NCBI RefSeq assembly: GCF_017571475.1 | Contig: NZ_JAGETW010000006.1 | Location: 124,001 to 188,000 of the forward strand | DNA from: Thiomicrorhabdus sp. 6S3-12 | Lineage (GTDB): Bacteria > Pseudomonadota > Gammaproteobacteria > Thiomicrospirales > Thiomicrospiraceae | Direction of reading: 5' to 3' | Length of the DNA stretch: 64,000 bases | Shown here: piece after piece, positions 46,260 to 53,049 of the stretch | Numbering within the stretch: position 1 is the stretch's first letter | Layout: every line of letters begins with the position of its first letter | Notes under the pieces: model-generated | Database searches by the model: none | The model's input: the letters and a program-made list of their open reading frames with translations, nothing else | What the model was told of the DNA's origin: nothing | Program-made: the position numbers and the translations under genes

Positions 46260-47085
46260 TCAACAACAGCTAAAAACCCTTCAAAGTATTATCGCAAAAA
46301 GGATGTCCTATCAGAGTAAGGCTAAGTGGTTGATAGGCTTTTGTGAAGATACCGGAATTGGCTCAGTAAAAAGCAATATCGCCTCATTTGGCATAAAGGA
46401 TATTGAATACCTAGAGAGTTACCTTATAGCTAATGGTTTTCCAATAGAAAGTCTTTCATCCGATTTTGACGATAGGATAGAAGCATCTAAGTATGTTGGT
46501 AACGAAAAGATAACGAGTAATGCTGTCACCCATGAACATGTTTTAGCCTTATTCCCGAAACGGAATTACAGTCTAAATCATCAAAATTTGCCGCGAGGAA
46601 GAGCTTTAGATTTGACTGTGCAAGAGGCATTATCTCTCAATGTGAAAGAAGTGATTGTTGTTGAAAATTTAGCTGTATTCTTAAACGCTATTCACTATTC
46701 AAACCTGTTATCAATGCTCTCTAATCATTCCATGCTGATATTTAGGGGGATGGCAGGATGTTACTCGTTAAAAGGTTCTGTGAGCTTGATAGGGCTATTT
46801 AAAGGTGAAAGGGTTGGCTTGTTTGACTTTGACCCTGTTGGATTGAGCGCGATTGGTCACAAAGACCTTGATTCAATGTTAGTGCCGGACTTGGGGGAAT
46901 TAAGAGATAGGCTCGATAAAAAAACTCTAGTGTCTGATCCGATGAAGTATTCGAGTCAAAAGGCCTTAACTACATCGGACAGTTTGAATGCGCATGCAGA
47001 ATTTATTAATACGAATAGGCTTGCTGTATCTCAAGAGTACATGATCGCTACAAATTTAAAGCTAGAAAAAATTAATCTGCGTTAG
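46252..47085 (+). CDS. jetD: TOPRIM-domain protein, JetD/MksG-type nuclease
   Basis: 277 aa. N-terminal helical/winged part (1-110), then a TOPRIM fold: VKEVIVVENLAVFL with E138, MLIFRGMAG, and VGLFDFDPVGLSAIG with D192/D194, followed by a C-terminal helix NTNRLAVSQEYM as in DUF2220 proteins. E...DxD are the expected metal-binding residues. In Wadjet systems JetD cleaves circular DNA once the SMC complex has extruded it. This copy is shorter than many JetD proteins, probably by reduction of the N-terminal arm. Confidence 0.8.
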   Translation: MFNQQQLKTLQSIIAKRMSYQSKAKWLIGFCEDTGIGSVKSNIASFGIKDIEYLESYLIANGFPIESLSSDFDDRIEASKYVGNEKITSNAVTHEHVLALFPKRNYSLNHQNLPRGRALDLTVQEALSLNVKEVIVVENLAVFLNAIHYSNLLSMLSNHSMLIFRGMAGCYSLKGSVSLIGLFKGERVGLFDFDPVGLSAIGHKDLDSMLVPDLGELRDRLDKKTLVSDPMKYSSQKALTTSDSLNAHAEFINTNRLAVSQEYMIATNLKLEKINLR

Positions 47086-47427
47086 TGATATAGCCTTCGA
47101 ACAAATTTAAAGCAGTTGAGGTTAAACCGTTGACCTTGATGATGTGTTATTAAGTGGACGAGATAGGTATATATAGGGTTGATGGCGCTCTACCCTGAAT
47201 TTGGGGAATAGGGTCATATAGAAGCCAATTGCTTAGGCTTGAGTTTAATATAAGTGGGGGAGGGTATCCGATTGAATCACAATGGGATATCTAGATGGAT
47301 ACCTCATTCTTTCATACTCTTCAAAAGCCTTTATTCAATGGTTTTGGTTGGCGTGGATACAAACCTTATTAAGGTTCGAATTAGCTACTTTGAGAAGGCT
47401 TTGGTTAGGTCAGTTTTGCGACGGTCT
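47086..47427. other. Non-coding junction between SMC operon and cassette array
   Basis: No gene is supported. One dyad, ACCCT-N13-AGGGT (about 47191-47213), could be a weak terminator for the SMC operon. No remnant of an integron integrase was recognised on either strand. Confidence 0.4.
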
Positions 47428-47485
47428 GAATAAATTTAAGCTAACCGGCCACGCTTTAGCTCGGTCATTAAGTGTATTGTTATGT
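47428..47485 (-). other. attC-like site 5 (end of the array, degenerate)
   Basis: Read on the minus strand: ACATAAC (R'') at the right end, L'' CTTAATG, a hairpin centre, L' GGTTAG followed by CTTAAAT, and a decayed R' TTTATTC where GTTRRRY is expected. The core TTTAAGCTAACCGGCC is shared with the other sites in the array. Confidence 0.65.
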
Positions 47486-47505
47486 TAATTTTAAACATTG
47501 AGTGA

Positions 47506-47723
47506 AAATAACTTAGGGCAGAACCCTGGCGGCAGTTTGAAGAGCTATTGCTGTGGGTAAAGACTCAGGGAACAAATAAGAACTAAAAAATGCAAGCCAT
47601 CCAGTGATGACCAGGGCGGTTTCAAAACCGGCTTTTGTTAACAGTTGTTTTTCCATAGGCACCTCCCTTTTAAAGTTAGTGCCGCCCGGATTCTGCTCCG
47701 CAGTGCGTACTGCCCTAAATTAT
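47506..47723. repeat. 218-bp segment with 15-bp terminal inverted repeats around a tiny gene
   Basis: AATAACTTAGGGCAG at 47506-47520 and CTGCCCTAAATTATT at 47709-47723 are inverted copies with one mismatch. The 47-aa gene lies between them. It occupies the place where the attC of the 199-aa cassette would be expected. Confidence 0.6.
47513..47656 (-). CDS. Small membrane protein (47 aa)
   Basis: ATG 47656 has GGGAGGTG 4 bases ahead, a strong ribosome site. The peptide starts MEKQLLTKAGFETALVI, has one hydrophobic helix (about 12-31, GWLAFFSSYLF) and ends TAARVLP. It is too short for a confident family call. It is enclosed by the 15-bp inverted repeats and may be a toxin-like or cassette-borne membrane peptide. 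Confidence 0.55.
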   Translation of the reverse strand: MEKQLLTKAGFETALVITGWLAFFSSYLFPESLPTAIALQTAARVLP

Positions 47724-47765
47724 TTCCATATTTTTAATTAACAATCTGTTTTTAATGTTAGCTTT

Positions 47766-48365
47766 TTATGCCAATAGCTCACCAATAGCTCCTACAAAGG
47801 TTGGAACCTCAAGCAGGTGCCACCATTGTTCATTGTGATGTCTTCCACCAAGCCGAATATTGTTTGTAAGATGATTCCACTTAATAGGTTCTGGCTCTGG
47901 AATATCCTTGTTTCCTGATTCTTCTGTAGCATACGACCACCCTAACCAATTGTGGTGGTCTATTTCATGACCACCATTTTTCGCTTCTTGGATATGAGGC
48001 TCGACAACATCTGCATGGATAATTTTATTGCACACTTCTCTGAGTTTCATTTCATCAAACATCATGCACTGGTAGTGTTTGTTGACAGCTTTCATAGCTG
48101 ACTCATAAGAAGATCGGAGCTCAGAACCATTTGGAAGGCATTTCATTTGATCGTCAAGCACACGAATAGATATTGCCACCTCAAGTAAGAGTCTACTGAT
48201 TTCACGAAAGAAATAGTTATCTTCTAGTTTTGCGATGGCATCATCTCTTGTATCAGGATCGCAATGCCGGGCAATTTCTTTATTTGCATAAAAATGGCAA
48301 ATAAGTCGATAGGCATTTAATTTAATTGCCTCCCTGTCGAGAACGTAATTTGATGGTAACTGCAT
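47766..48365 (-). CDS. Cassette protein of unknown function (199 aa)
   Basis: Soluble helical protein; R109-EVCNKII-H117 resembles the R-x(n)-H motif of HEPN-type proteins (here seven residues between). Histidine/tryptophan-rich C-terminal part (NWLGWSYATEESG, GGRHHNEQWWHL). It starts 13 bases downstream of the cassette boundary left by attC site 4, the short leader normal for integron cassettes. No family assigned. Confidence 0.65.
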   Translation of the reverse strand: MQLPSNYVLDREAIKLNAYRLICHFYANKEIARHCDPDTRDDAIAKLEDNYFFREISRLLLEVAISIRVLDDQMKCLPNGSELRSSYESAMKAVNKHYQCMMFDEMKLREVCNKIIHADVVEPHIQEAKNGGHEIDHHNWLGWSYATEESGNKDIPEPEPIKWNHLTNNIRLGGRHHNEQWWHLLEVPTFVGAIGELLA

Positions 48366-48377
48366 ATTTTATTTGAA

Positions 48378-48438
48378 ATCTAAAGTTTAAGCTAACTGGC
48401 TGCTCGTTAGCGAGGTCAAGTTAAGCGTAATGTTAGGT
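48378..48438 (-). other. attC-like site 4
   Basis: 61 bp. Minus strand: R'' ACCTAAC right after the stop of the 298-aa gene, spacer ATTACG, L'' CTTAACT, central hairpin CTCG-CTAA-CGAG, L' AGTTAG with one base fewer than L'' (extrahelical base), and R' TTTAGAT, where the first G of GTTRRRY is replaced by T. Confidence 0.78.
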
Positions 48439-48447
48439 TGAAATTTA

Positions 48448-49344
48448 TTAACGTTCATTCATTTTATTGGTTAGTTTTATTAACAAATTTTTATCGTCAT
48501 CAGAAATCCCTGGACGTGGATTTACTCCCCATTGAGATGAGTGAACAAGAAGGTTTCTGGATTCAGAGCTAGCCATGAATGAAAATTTAATTATTGTTCC
48601 GATGATTTTTTTGTTTTTAGTTTTATAAATAGTTTCCCAAACTTCAGAGTTTTCTTGGATGAAAGAGTCCATAGTTTGATCAATGTAAGACTTTAGTTTT
48701 GAATCATTTTCGGCTACAAGAATATCGTTTGCTGGATTAATTAACTTGGTTACTTCAATAGCGACCACACCTTTATGTCTTGTTCCAATATTTCTACCAA
48801 TATGACTTATTAATTGTTTTGAAGCTTTTTTTATATTGGCCTGAAGCTTTTTCTTTGAAAAGATTCTTTTACACTCAATCCATATCTTTGTTTTTTCTAT
48901 AGAAACTCCTGTGTCGGTAAACGCATCTAATATTGCTTCGATACCTTTTTCAGGGTTATGTGATTTAGCAGCTACTAATGCTTCAAAGAGGAAGTTTCGA
49001 GCTTCTGTTGAAGTGGCTGATTCATCGTGAGAATGAATTGGGCCGTTCACACCTTTTTGGAGTTTTTCAATTATGTGATGAAGGTTATCTGTAGGTTCAT
49101 TTCCAAACGCTTTATAGATTTCAATAAAATCATAGATTTCAAATAATGAACTAAAAAAATTTGGGAACTCATTCTTGACTTCCAAATCATCAGCATCCCT
49201 ATAATTGTCTTTCCAGTATTCAATGGTTTTATGGTAGTGTTTTATTCTGCTAGCACTAAACTTGACGCCTATTTTATTTAACCAAGCTAAGGCTTCAGAA
49301 TATTGTTCAAATTTATCTGAATATGATTCTGTTGGTATATTCAT
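48448..49344 (-). CDS. Cassette protein with a HEPN-like motif (298 aa)
   Basis: Soluble and mostly helical, no recognised family. Near the C terminus SESR-NLLV-HSSQWG gives R263-x4-H268, the spacing used by HEPN ribonucleases found in many abortive-infection proteins. A basic middle segment (IFSKKKLQANIKKASKQLISHIGRNIG) could contact nucleic acid. The ATG is the fifth base after the upstream attC boundary. An abortive-infection role is possible but unproven. Confidence 0.65.
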   Translation of the reverse strand: MNIPTESYSDKFEQYSEALAWLNKIGVKFSASRIKHYHKTIEYWKDNYRDADDLEVKNEFPNFFSSLFEIYDFIEIYKAFGNEPTDNLHHIIEKLQKGVNGPIHSHDESATSTEARNFLFEALVAAKSHNPEKGIEAILDAFTDTGVSIEKTKIWIECKRIFSKKKLQANIKKASKQLISHIGRNIGTRHKGVVAIEVTKLINPANDILVAENDSKLKSYIDQTMDSFIQENSEVWETIYKTKNKKIIGTIIKFSFMASSESRNLLVHSSQWGVNPRPGISDDDKNLLIKLTNKMNER

Positions 49345-49348
49345 TTCA

Positions 49349-49409
49349 ACCTAACGTTTAAGCTAACCGGCCGCGCGTAAGCGCGGTCAGGTTGAGTGTT
49401 TTGTTAGAG
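49349..49409 (-). other. attC site 3 (best preserved)
   Basis: 61 bp. Minus strand: R'' CTCTAAC two bases after the gene stop, spacer AAAACA, L'' CTCAACC, hairpin GACCGCGC-TTAC-GCGCGGCC, L' GGTTAG (lacking one base, giving the extrahelical G of L''), CTTAAAC and R' GTTAGGT, which fits GTTRRRY exactly. Next cassette starts TTAGGTTGAAATG. Confidence 0.88.
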
Positions 49410-49411
49410 CA

Positions 49412-49870
49412 TTAATCTACTCTTATCCATTTTTCAGACCTTTCAATTCTTTCAAGAACAGTTTCATCTTCATGACTAGAATATCTAAGTCGTTCTATTT
49501 TTTCTGTAAACTCATTAATAAAGACTTCTTTGTTTTCATATGAACCATTAACGACAATGTTTTCTATATTGCCTTGATTGTCTTTCATTGAAATAACTAA
49601 AGCTGGTTTTGTTCGTTCAACTTGATTGAGTTTGGGTTCAACTTTATCGATATAAATCTGCCAGAGCAAGCTAGCAATCGCTGCTACTTCTGCACTTCTA
49701 CCAAGTACGCCTATCCAGTTAATTGAGGCATAAATGACACCTGGCTCAAAAACTTGTTTGAATAGATGAAAATCATCAATCTCTTGAGACAATACTTGTA
49801 ACACAGTATTTTTTTCTGGGCCATGCTCTATATTGGCTAATGCACCAAAGAATTCAATTGCTTTTGTCAT
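49412..49870 (-). CDS. Cassette protein of unknown function (152 aa), downstream of TIR gene
   Basis: Helical N-terminal half with a moderately hydrophobic stretch (SAEVAAIASLLWQIYI), then a small beta segment (PALVISMKDNQGNIENIVVNGSY) and a charged C-terminal helix. I do not recognise it. The gene directly follows the TIR gene with only a truncated attC between them, so the two may act together. Confidence 0.6.
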   Translation of the reverse strand: MTKAIEFFGALANIEHGPEKNTVLQVLSQEIDDFHLFKQVFEPGVIYASINWIGVLGRSAEVAAIASLLWQIYIDKVEPKLNQVERTKPALVISMKDNQGNIENIVVNGSYENKEVFINEFTEKIERLRYSSHEDETVLERIERSEKWIRVD

Positions 49871-49887
49871 AATCAGCTCGTTTCTCT

Positions 49888-49936
49888 AGTGTTCTAGCTA
49901 CGCGTTATTACGGCATGATTGAGTGAGTTGTTATGC
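49888..49936 (-). other. Truncated attC-like half-site 2
   Basis: Minus strand GCATAAC (overlapping the TIR gene stop) plus ACTCACTCAATC match R'' and L'', but no matching L' or GTTRRRY R' follows before the next gene. A half-site or decayed site. Confidence 0.55.
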
Positions 49937-50395
49937 TTTTTTTTGACTTAATAGCCAAATCAATGCAGCACCTAATACCAACCAAACAATCGGTTCCCAG
50001 CTTTTAGATTTTGCAGTACTAAAAACAGTTGTTTGAATCCAACTTAAGACTTTTTCAGGGCTTTCATGGAACGGTATATATTTAATATCACCAAGAGCGA
50101 TAGGCATTTTGGATTCACTATCAAGTTTGATTGGTACGATTGTTTTGTTTTCAGACTTAGCTAGTTCAATTTCTTGTGCGACCCATTTTGAATCTTGAGA
50201 GTTTGAAGACCACATTAATAAAAATAAGTCTGCACTTTTAATAGCAGGGTAAATTTTTCCGGTTAAAGACTCCCCTGGTTCTACTGAATTTTCAGCAAAA
50301 AAAGTTTCGATATGAGGGTTTTCAAGCATCCCTTTAATATGATTCACTGTATCTAAATCTTTGGTTGAATAGCTAATAAATACATTAAATGCCAT
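49931..50395 (-). CDS. TIR-domain protein with C-terminal membrane anchor
   Basis: 154 aa. TIR fold from residue 3: FNVFISYSTKD, ESLTGKIYPAIKSADLFLLMWSSNS, and WVAQEIELAK with E75 in the place of the catalytic glutamate of TIR NADases. Residues 133-150 (WEPIVWLVLGAALIWLL) form a membrane anchor. Small TIR proteins act in bacterial immunity as NAD-consuming or signalling enzymes. Cassette gene: ATG 13 bases after the boundary, with AGGAA. Confidence 0.88.
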   Translation of the reverse strand: MAFNVFISYSTKDLDTVNHIKGMLENPHIETFFAENSVEPGESLTGKIYPAIKSADLFLLMWSSNSQDSKWVAQEIELAKSENKTIVPIKLDSESKMPIALGDIKYIPFHESPEKVLSWIQTTVFSTAKSKSWEPIVWLVLGAALIWLLSQKKA

Positions 50396-50407
50396 ATTGT
50401 TTCCTAT

Positions 50408-50471
50408 GTATAACGTTTAAGCTAACAGGTCACGCGTTAGCGTGGTCTGGTCGGGTTGAGAGTATTTTACA
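50408..50471 (-). other. attC-like site 1
   Basis: About 64 bp. Minus strand: degenerate R'' (TGTAAAA), L'' CTCAACC, hairpin CACGC-TAAC-GCGTG, L' TGTTAG, CTTAAAC and R' GTTATAC, the variant common in Vibrio-type sites. It follows the stop of the membrane-protein cassette by about 6 bases. Confidence 0.75.
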
Positions 50472-50476
50472 AAGGT

Positions 50477-51031
50477 TCAAGGTGCTAACTTTAGCCCTAT
50501 ATTAAAAAATGCAAACATAATACCTGTAGATAAAGTGGCGCCAATAGCATATAAAACCCAGTGGTATTTAGTTAGAAATGCTAACAATCGGACAAGAGAA
50601 ATTGATGCTAAGACTAGGGCAACAAAATATAAAGAAAACATATAAATTGCAGAAATAAAACCGCCATATTCTTGAAGAGCCTGTTTTCCTGTGTAAATTA
50701 ATACAGTAGCCAAAAATGCAGCCAATGCTTGCTCACCAAGAAAATTTGAAAAAACAGGGAAAGTTAGTTTTGATTTCTTGTCAGGTAATTCCAAAAAGTC
50801 TTTGATTGTTTCATTTGAAATCGATTCAGCTTTCTTACTTATGAATGGTAGAGAAATTACTACAGCACTCAATAGGTTAATAAAAACGGCCGTAAAAATT
50901 ATTTGTTCTGATAATTTTTTACCTTCAATAAGGTCTCGCGCTAACAAATAATCTAAATATGCAATTAAAACTAAAAAAATAACTGAAATTATTGATTCCC
51001 ATATCCCATAACCGAATAATTTTTTGTTCAC
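50477..51031 (-). CDS. Cassette membrane protein (184 aa)
   Basis: Starts at GTG 51031 with GAGGA 7 bases ahead; an ATG 21 bases upstream lacks a site. Four to five hydrophobic helices (about 8-26, 38-57, 92-108, 115-138, 150-172) with a charged cytoplasmic loop NETIKDFLELPDKKSKL between the second and third. No family recognised. It is the first cassette of the array and lies next to the integrase gene. Confidence 0.65.
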   Translation of the reverse strand: MNKKLFGYGIWESIISVIFLVLIAYLDYLLARDLIEGKKLSEQIIFTAVFINLLSAVVISLPFISKKAESISNETIKDFLELPDKKSKLTFPVFSNFLGEQALAAFLATVLIYTGKQALQEYGGFISAIYMFSLYFVALVLASISLVRLLAFLTKYHWVLYAIGATLSTGIMFAFFNIGLKLAP

Positions 51032-51150
51032 GTTTTTTCCTCGTTGTGACATATATTATGAGGGCATTTTACCCCTGCATTGGGTGGGTATTGTAAACAA
51101 AAATAGGGCATAAAAATTGTGCTTATTAAGTAGAATATCTTACATTGTTC

Positions 51151-52296
51151 TTATAGCTTGTCTACAGCGCTTTTTAAGTGGTCTGGAGAAAGGTGGGCAT
51201 ATATCTTAGTCATCTCAATAGAACTGTGTCCGAGAAGCTCGCTCACTGTATAGATATCAATGCCTTTCATAACAAGTTTTGAAGCGAAGGTATGTCTAAG
51301 ATCGTATAGTCTAAAATCAATTAATTCCGCATTCCTTCTTAATTTGTACCATGCTTTATTCACACTGACAATCGGCTTGTCAGCATTCATGTTGGACGGG
51401 AATACAAGTTCATTTGAAGGGCATATTAACTTCCACTCGGTCAATCCAGAAAGTAGCTTTTCATTGATAGGAATGTGCCTTGTTTGGCCTGTTTTTGAAA
51501 ACGAAGCCTGAACTGTTAGAAGCTTGTTAGTAAAGTTAATATCATCCCATCTAAGATTGAATGCTTCTTGCGGTCTTGCCCCTGTATTAAGAAGGACTGT
51601 AAACAGAGGTTTAATATGGTCATCTATCCCGCGTGAGTGAATTGCTTGCCATAACCTTTCCTCTTCGATTTCACTTAAAAACCTCACAACACCTTTCTTA
51701 TCAGTTTTTAGGCGTTTGAATCCCTCAATGGGATTCGAATTGATTAAGTGCCATTTAACAGCTTGGTTAAGAAGTGCTTTTATTGCATTGATTGCTCTGT
51801 TGACTGTCGCTGGTTTGATGTCATTAGAAAGCTGGCCTGAAACCCATTTGTCTAGCTTTTGCGGTGTTATGTCTGTTAGAGCTAGGTGCATGAAATCTTT
51901 GAAGCGAAGCTCTATTAATCTGATAGTTGTTTCAGGACGTTTTTGATTCGTTTTTATGAAAGGGTAGTATTCATTATCGAGGTAGTTTCTGAGTATGAGC
52001 TTGGTGGTTAAAGCGGCTTGTTTTCTATCTTCTACTTTCTGTGCTTGTGGATCATTGCCAAGGGCGATTTCAGCCTTAAGTTGCTCAGCTACTTTTCTCG
52101 CTGTAGGTACAGAGATATCACCAAACTTACCAATTTGATATTTACGCAGTTTGCCAGTTTGTCTCCATTTGAAGTAGAAGGTTTTGGTGCCAGACTTTGT
52201 GACCTTTATTTTTAGACCTGTAGTCTTAGGGTCAGTGACTTCATAGTCTCTGTCCTTAGCTTCAAGTTTGCCAATTTCTGAGTTAGTGAAGTTCAT
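51151..52296 (-). CDS. Tyrosine recombinase/integrase, P4 type
   Basis: 381 aa. N-terminal arm-binding domain (DUF4102-like, KTTGLKIKVTKSGTKTFYFKWR), core-binding SAM-like domain (about 100-190) and catalytic domain with R in LNTGARPQEAFNL, LYDLRHTFAS (Y at the position often held by H), LLGHSS and the nucleophile tyrosine in MTKIYAHLS. It is the integrase expected for a tRNA 3'-end target and faces away from attR. It is not an integron integrase (no IntI-specific patch). Confidence 0.93.
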   Translation of the reverse strand: MNFTNSEIGKLEAKDRDYEVTDPKTTGLKIKVTKSGTKTFYFKWRQTGKLRKYQIGKFGDISVPTARKVAEQLKAEIALGNDPQAQKVEDRKQAALTTKLILRNYLDNEYYPFIKTNQKRPETTIRLIELRFKDFMHLALTDITPQKLDKWVSGQLSNDIKPATVNRAINAIKALLNQAVKWHLINSNPIEGFKRLKTDKKGVVRFLSEIEEERLWQAIHSRGIDDHIKPLFTVLLNTGARPQEAFNLRWDDINFTNKLLTVQASFSKTGQTRHIPINEKLLSGLTEWKLICPSNELVFPSNMNADKPIVSVNKAWYKLRRNAELIDFRLYDLRHTFASKLVMKGIDIYTVSELLGHSSIEMTKIYAHLSPDHLKSAVDKL

Positions 52297-52519
52297 CTCT
52301 AGTTACCTCAATGTCTACGGGGATATTATATTGTAAAAATATCGGGATGGATACAAAAGGTATCTGTATAGGTATCTCCAATCTGGTTACCAAAGATAAC
52401 TTTTGATTACCTTTAGTGACCAATGGTGATTGAGGTTTAATTTCTTAAATCCTTTGTATAAAAGGGTTTTTAGGGGGTAAGGTGTTATGATGAGAGGGGT
52501 GTAAAGAATTTTATGTTTA
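52297..52519. promoter_or_regulatory. Integrase promoter/attachment-site arm region
   Basis: No gene. Contains near-repeats GGTATCTGTATAGGTATCT (52359-52377) and paired TTACC/GATTACC motifs (about 52386-52418) that could be integrase or excisionase arm sites. Assignment is inference. Confidence 0.35.
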
Positions 52520-52560
52520 AGCCTACCTGGGGTTCGAATCCCTAGTCCACCGCCATTATT
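52520..52560 (+). repeat. attR: 41-bp direct repeat
   Basis: Identical to 35505-35545; consists of the tRNA-Ser 3' part only, with no tRNA 5' half before it. It marks the right end of the element. Confidence 0.95.
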
Positions 52561-52564
52561 TCAA

Positions 52565-52592
52565 AAAGCTGAACAGAAATGTTCGGCTTTTT
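52565..52592 (+). terminator. Original tRNA-Ser terminator, now beyond attR
   Basis: AAGCTGAACA-GAAA-TGTTCGGCTT followed by T-run. It directly follows the tRNA 3' repeat, so it is the chromosomal terminator displaced by the insertion. A closely related copy is at 54000-54027. Confidence 0.85.
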
Positions 52593-53046
52593 TCGTTTTT
52601 AAGCACCGTGTTTACGGGATTGCATAGATCATTACCAATTTATCTCAGTAATCCGTTTTAGAAAGGTCTACTGCTATCAGTGAGTAAGCGCATTGTGCAA
52701 AGCACAATTTGAATCAAACGTTTCAAATCCACCAGTAAACTTCTACGTCATGTTTGATGCAGATGGTCTTTACCTCGAAGCCTCTTTCTCAAAAGCTTAA
52801 AGAGCTGGCGATACCCTTACCAAAAACTTCATAAGCATTTGGACAGTAAAGTCAGGCGAGAAACGCTCTGAACAAGGTTCACATGTACTCCGATACTGCA
52901 GAAACTATTTCCTGGACTTGCAACAATTTTGAAGGTTTTAGTTATTTTCCCTATGTTCATAAAGGTCTTTAAGCGTTTGTTTTTTCTTGAAGTTTTAGTA
53001 CAACCATGCAAAATTCAAATTTTATAATTTTATTTGTGAGTACATA
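52593..53046. pseudogene. Non-coding stretch with a possible integrase remnant
   Basis: No intact gene. Around 52750-52797 the plus strand reads MFDADGLYLEASFSKA then stop, which resembles the conserved GGGLYL start region of P4-type integrases; no further conserved blocks survive. Taken with the decayed tRNA copy downstream, this may be the relic of an older element. Weak evidence. Confidence 0.25.
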
Positions 53047-53049
53047 GTG

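Larger units (their letters stand above)
35505..52560. mobile_element. 17-kb integrative element in tRNA-Ser (defence-type island)
   Basis: Bounded by perfect 41-bp direct repeats, with a P4-type integrase at the right end. The sequence is visibly more AT-rich than the flanks, and most genes lack ordinary chromosomal relatives. Content: small unknown genes, DUF3987 primase/helicase plus HTH protein, a Wadjet-like SMC operon, and an attC-type cassette array. No structural phage, conjugation or packaging genes are seen, so it is either non-self-transmissible or relies on a helper. Confidence 0.92.

Noticed and set aside
47282-47488. 68-codon plus-strand frame beside the cassette array
   Set aside because: It runs through attC-like site 5 on the wrong strand and has no ribosome site.
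51151-52296. Reading the integrase as an integron integrase (IntI)
   Set aside because: It has the P4-type N-terminal arm-binding domain and lacks the extra alpha helix patch of IntI; its target is the tRNA-Ser repeat.
35505-52560. CRISPR array or Cas genes in the island
   Set aside because: No regularly spaced direct repeats and no Cas-like proteins; the repeated elements here are attC-like sites of unequal spacing that follow genes.
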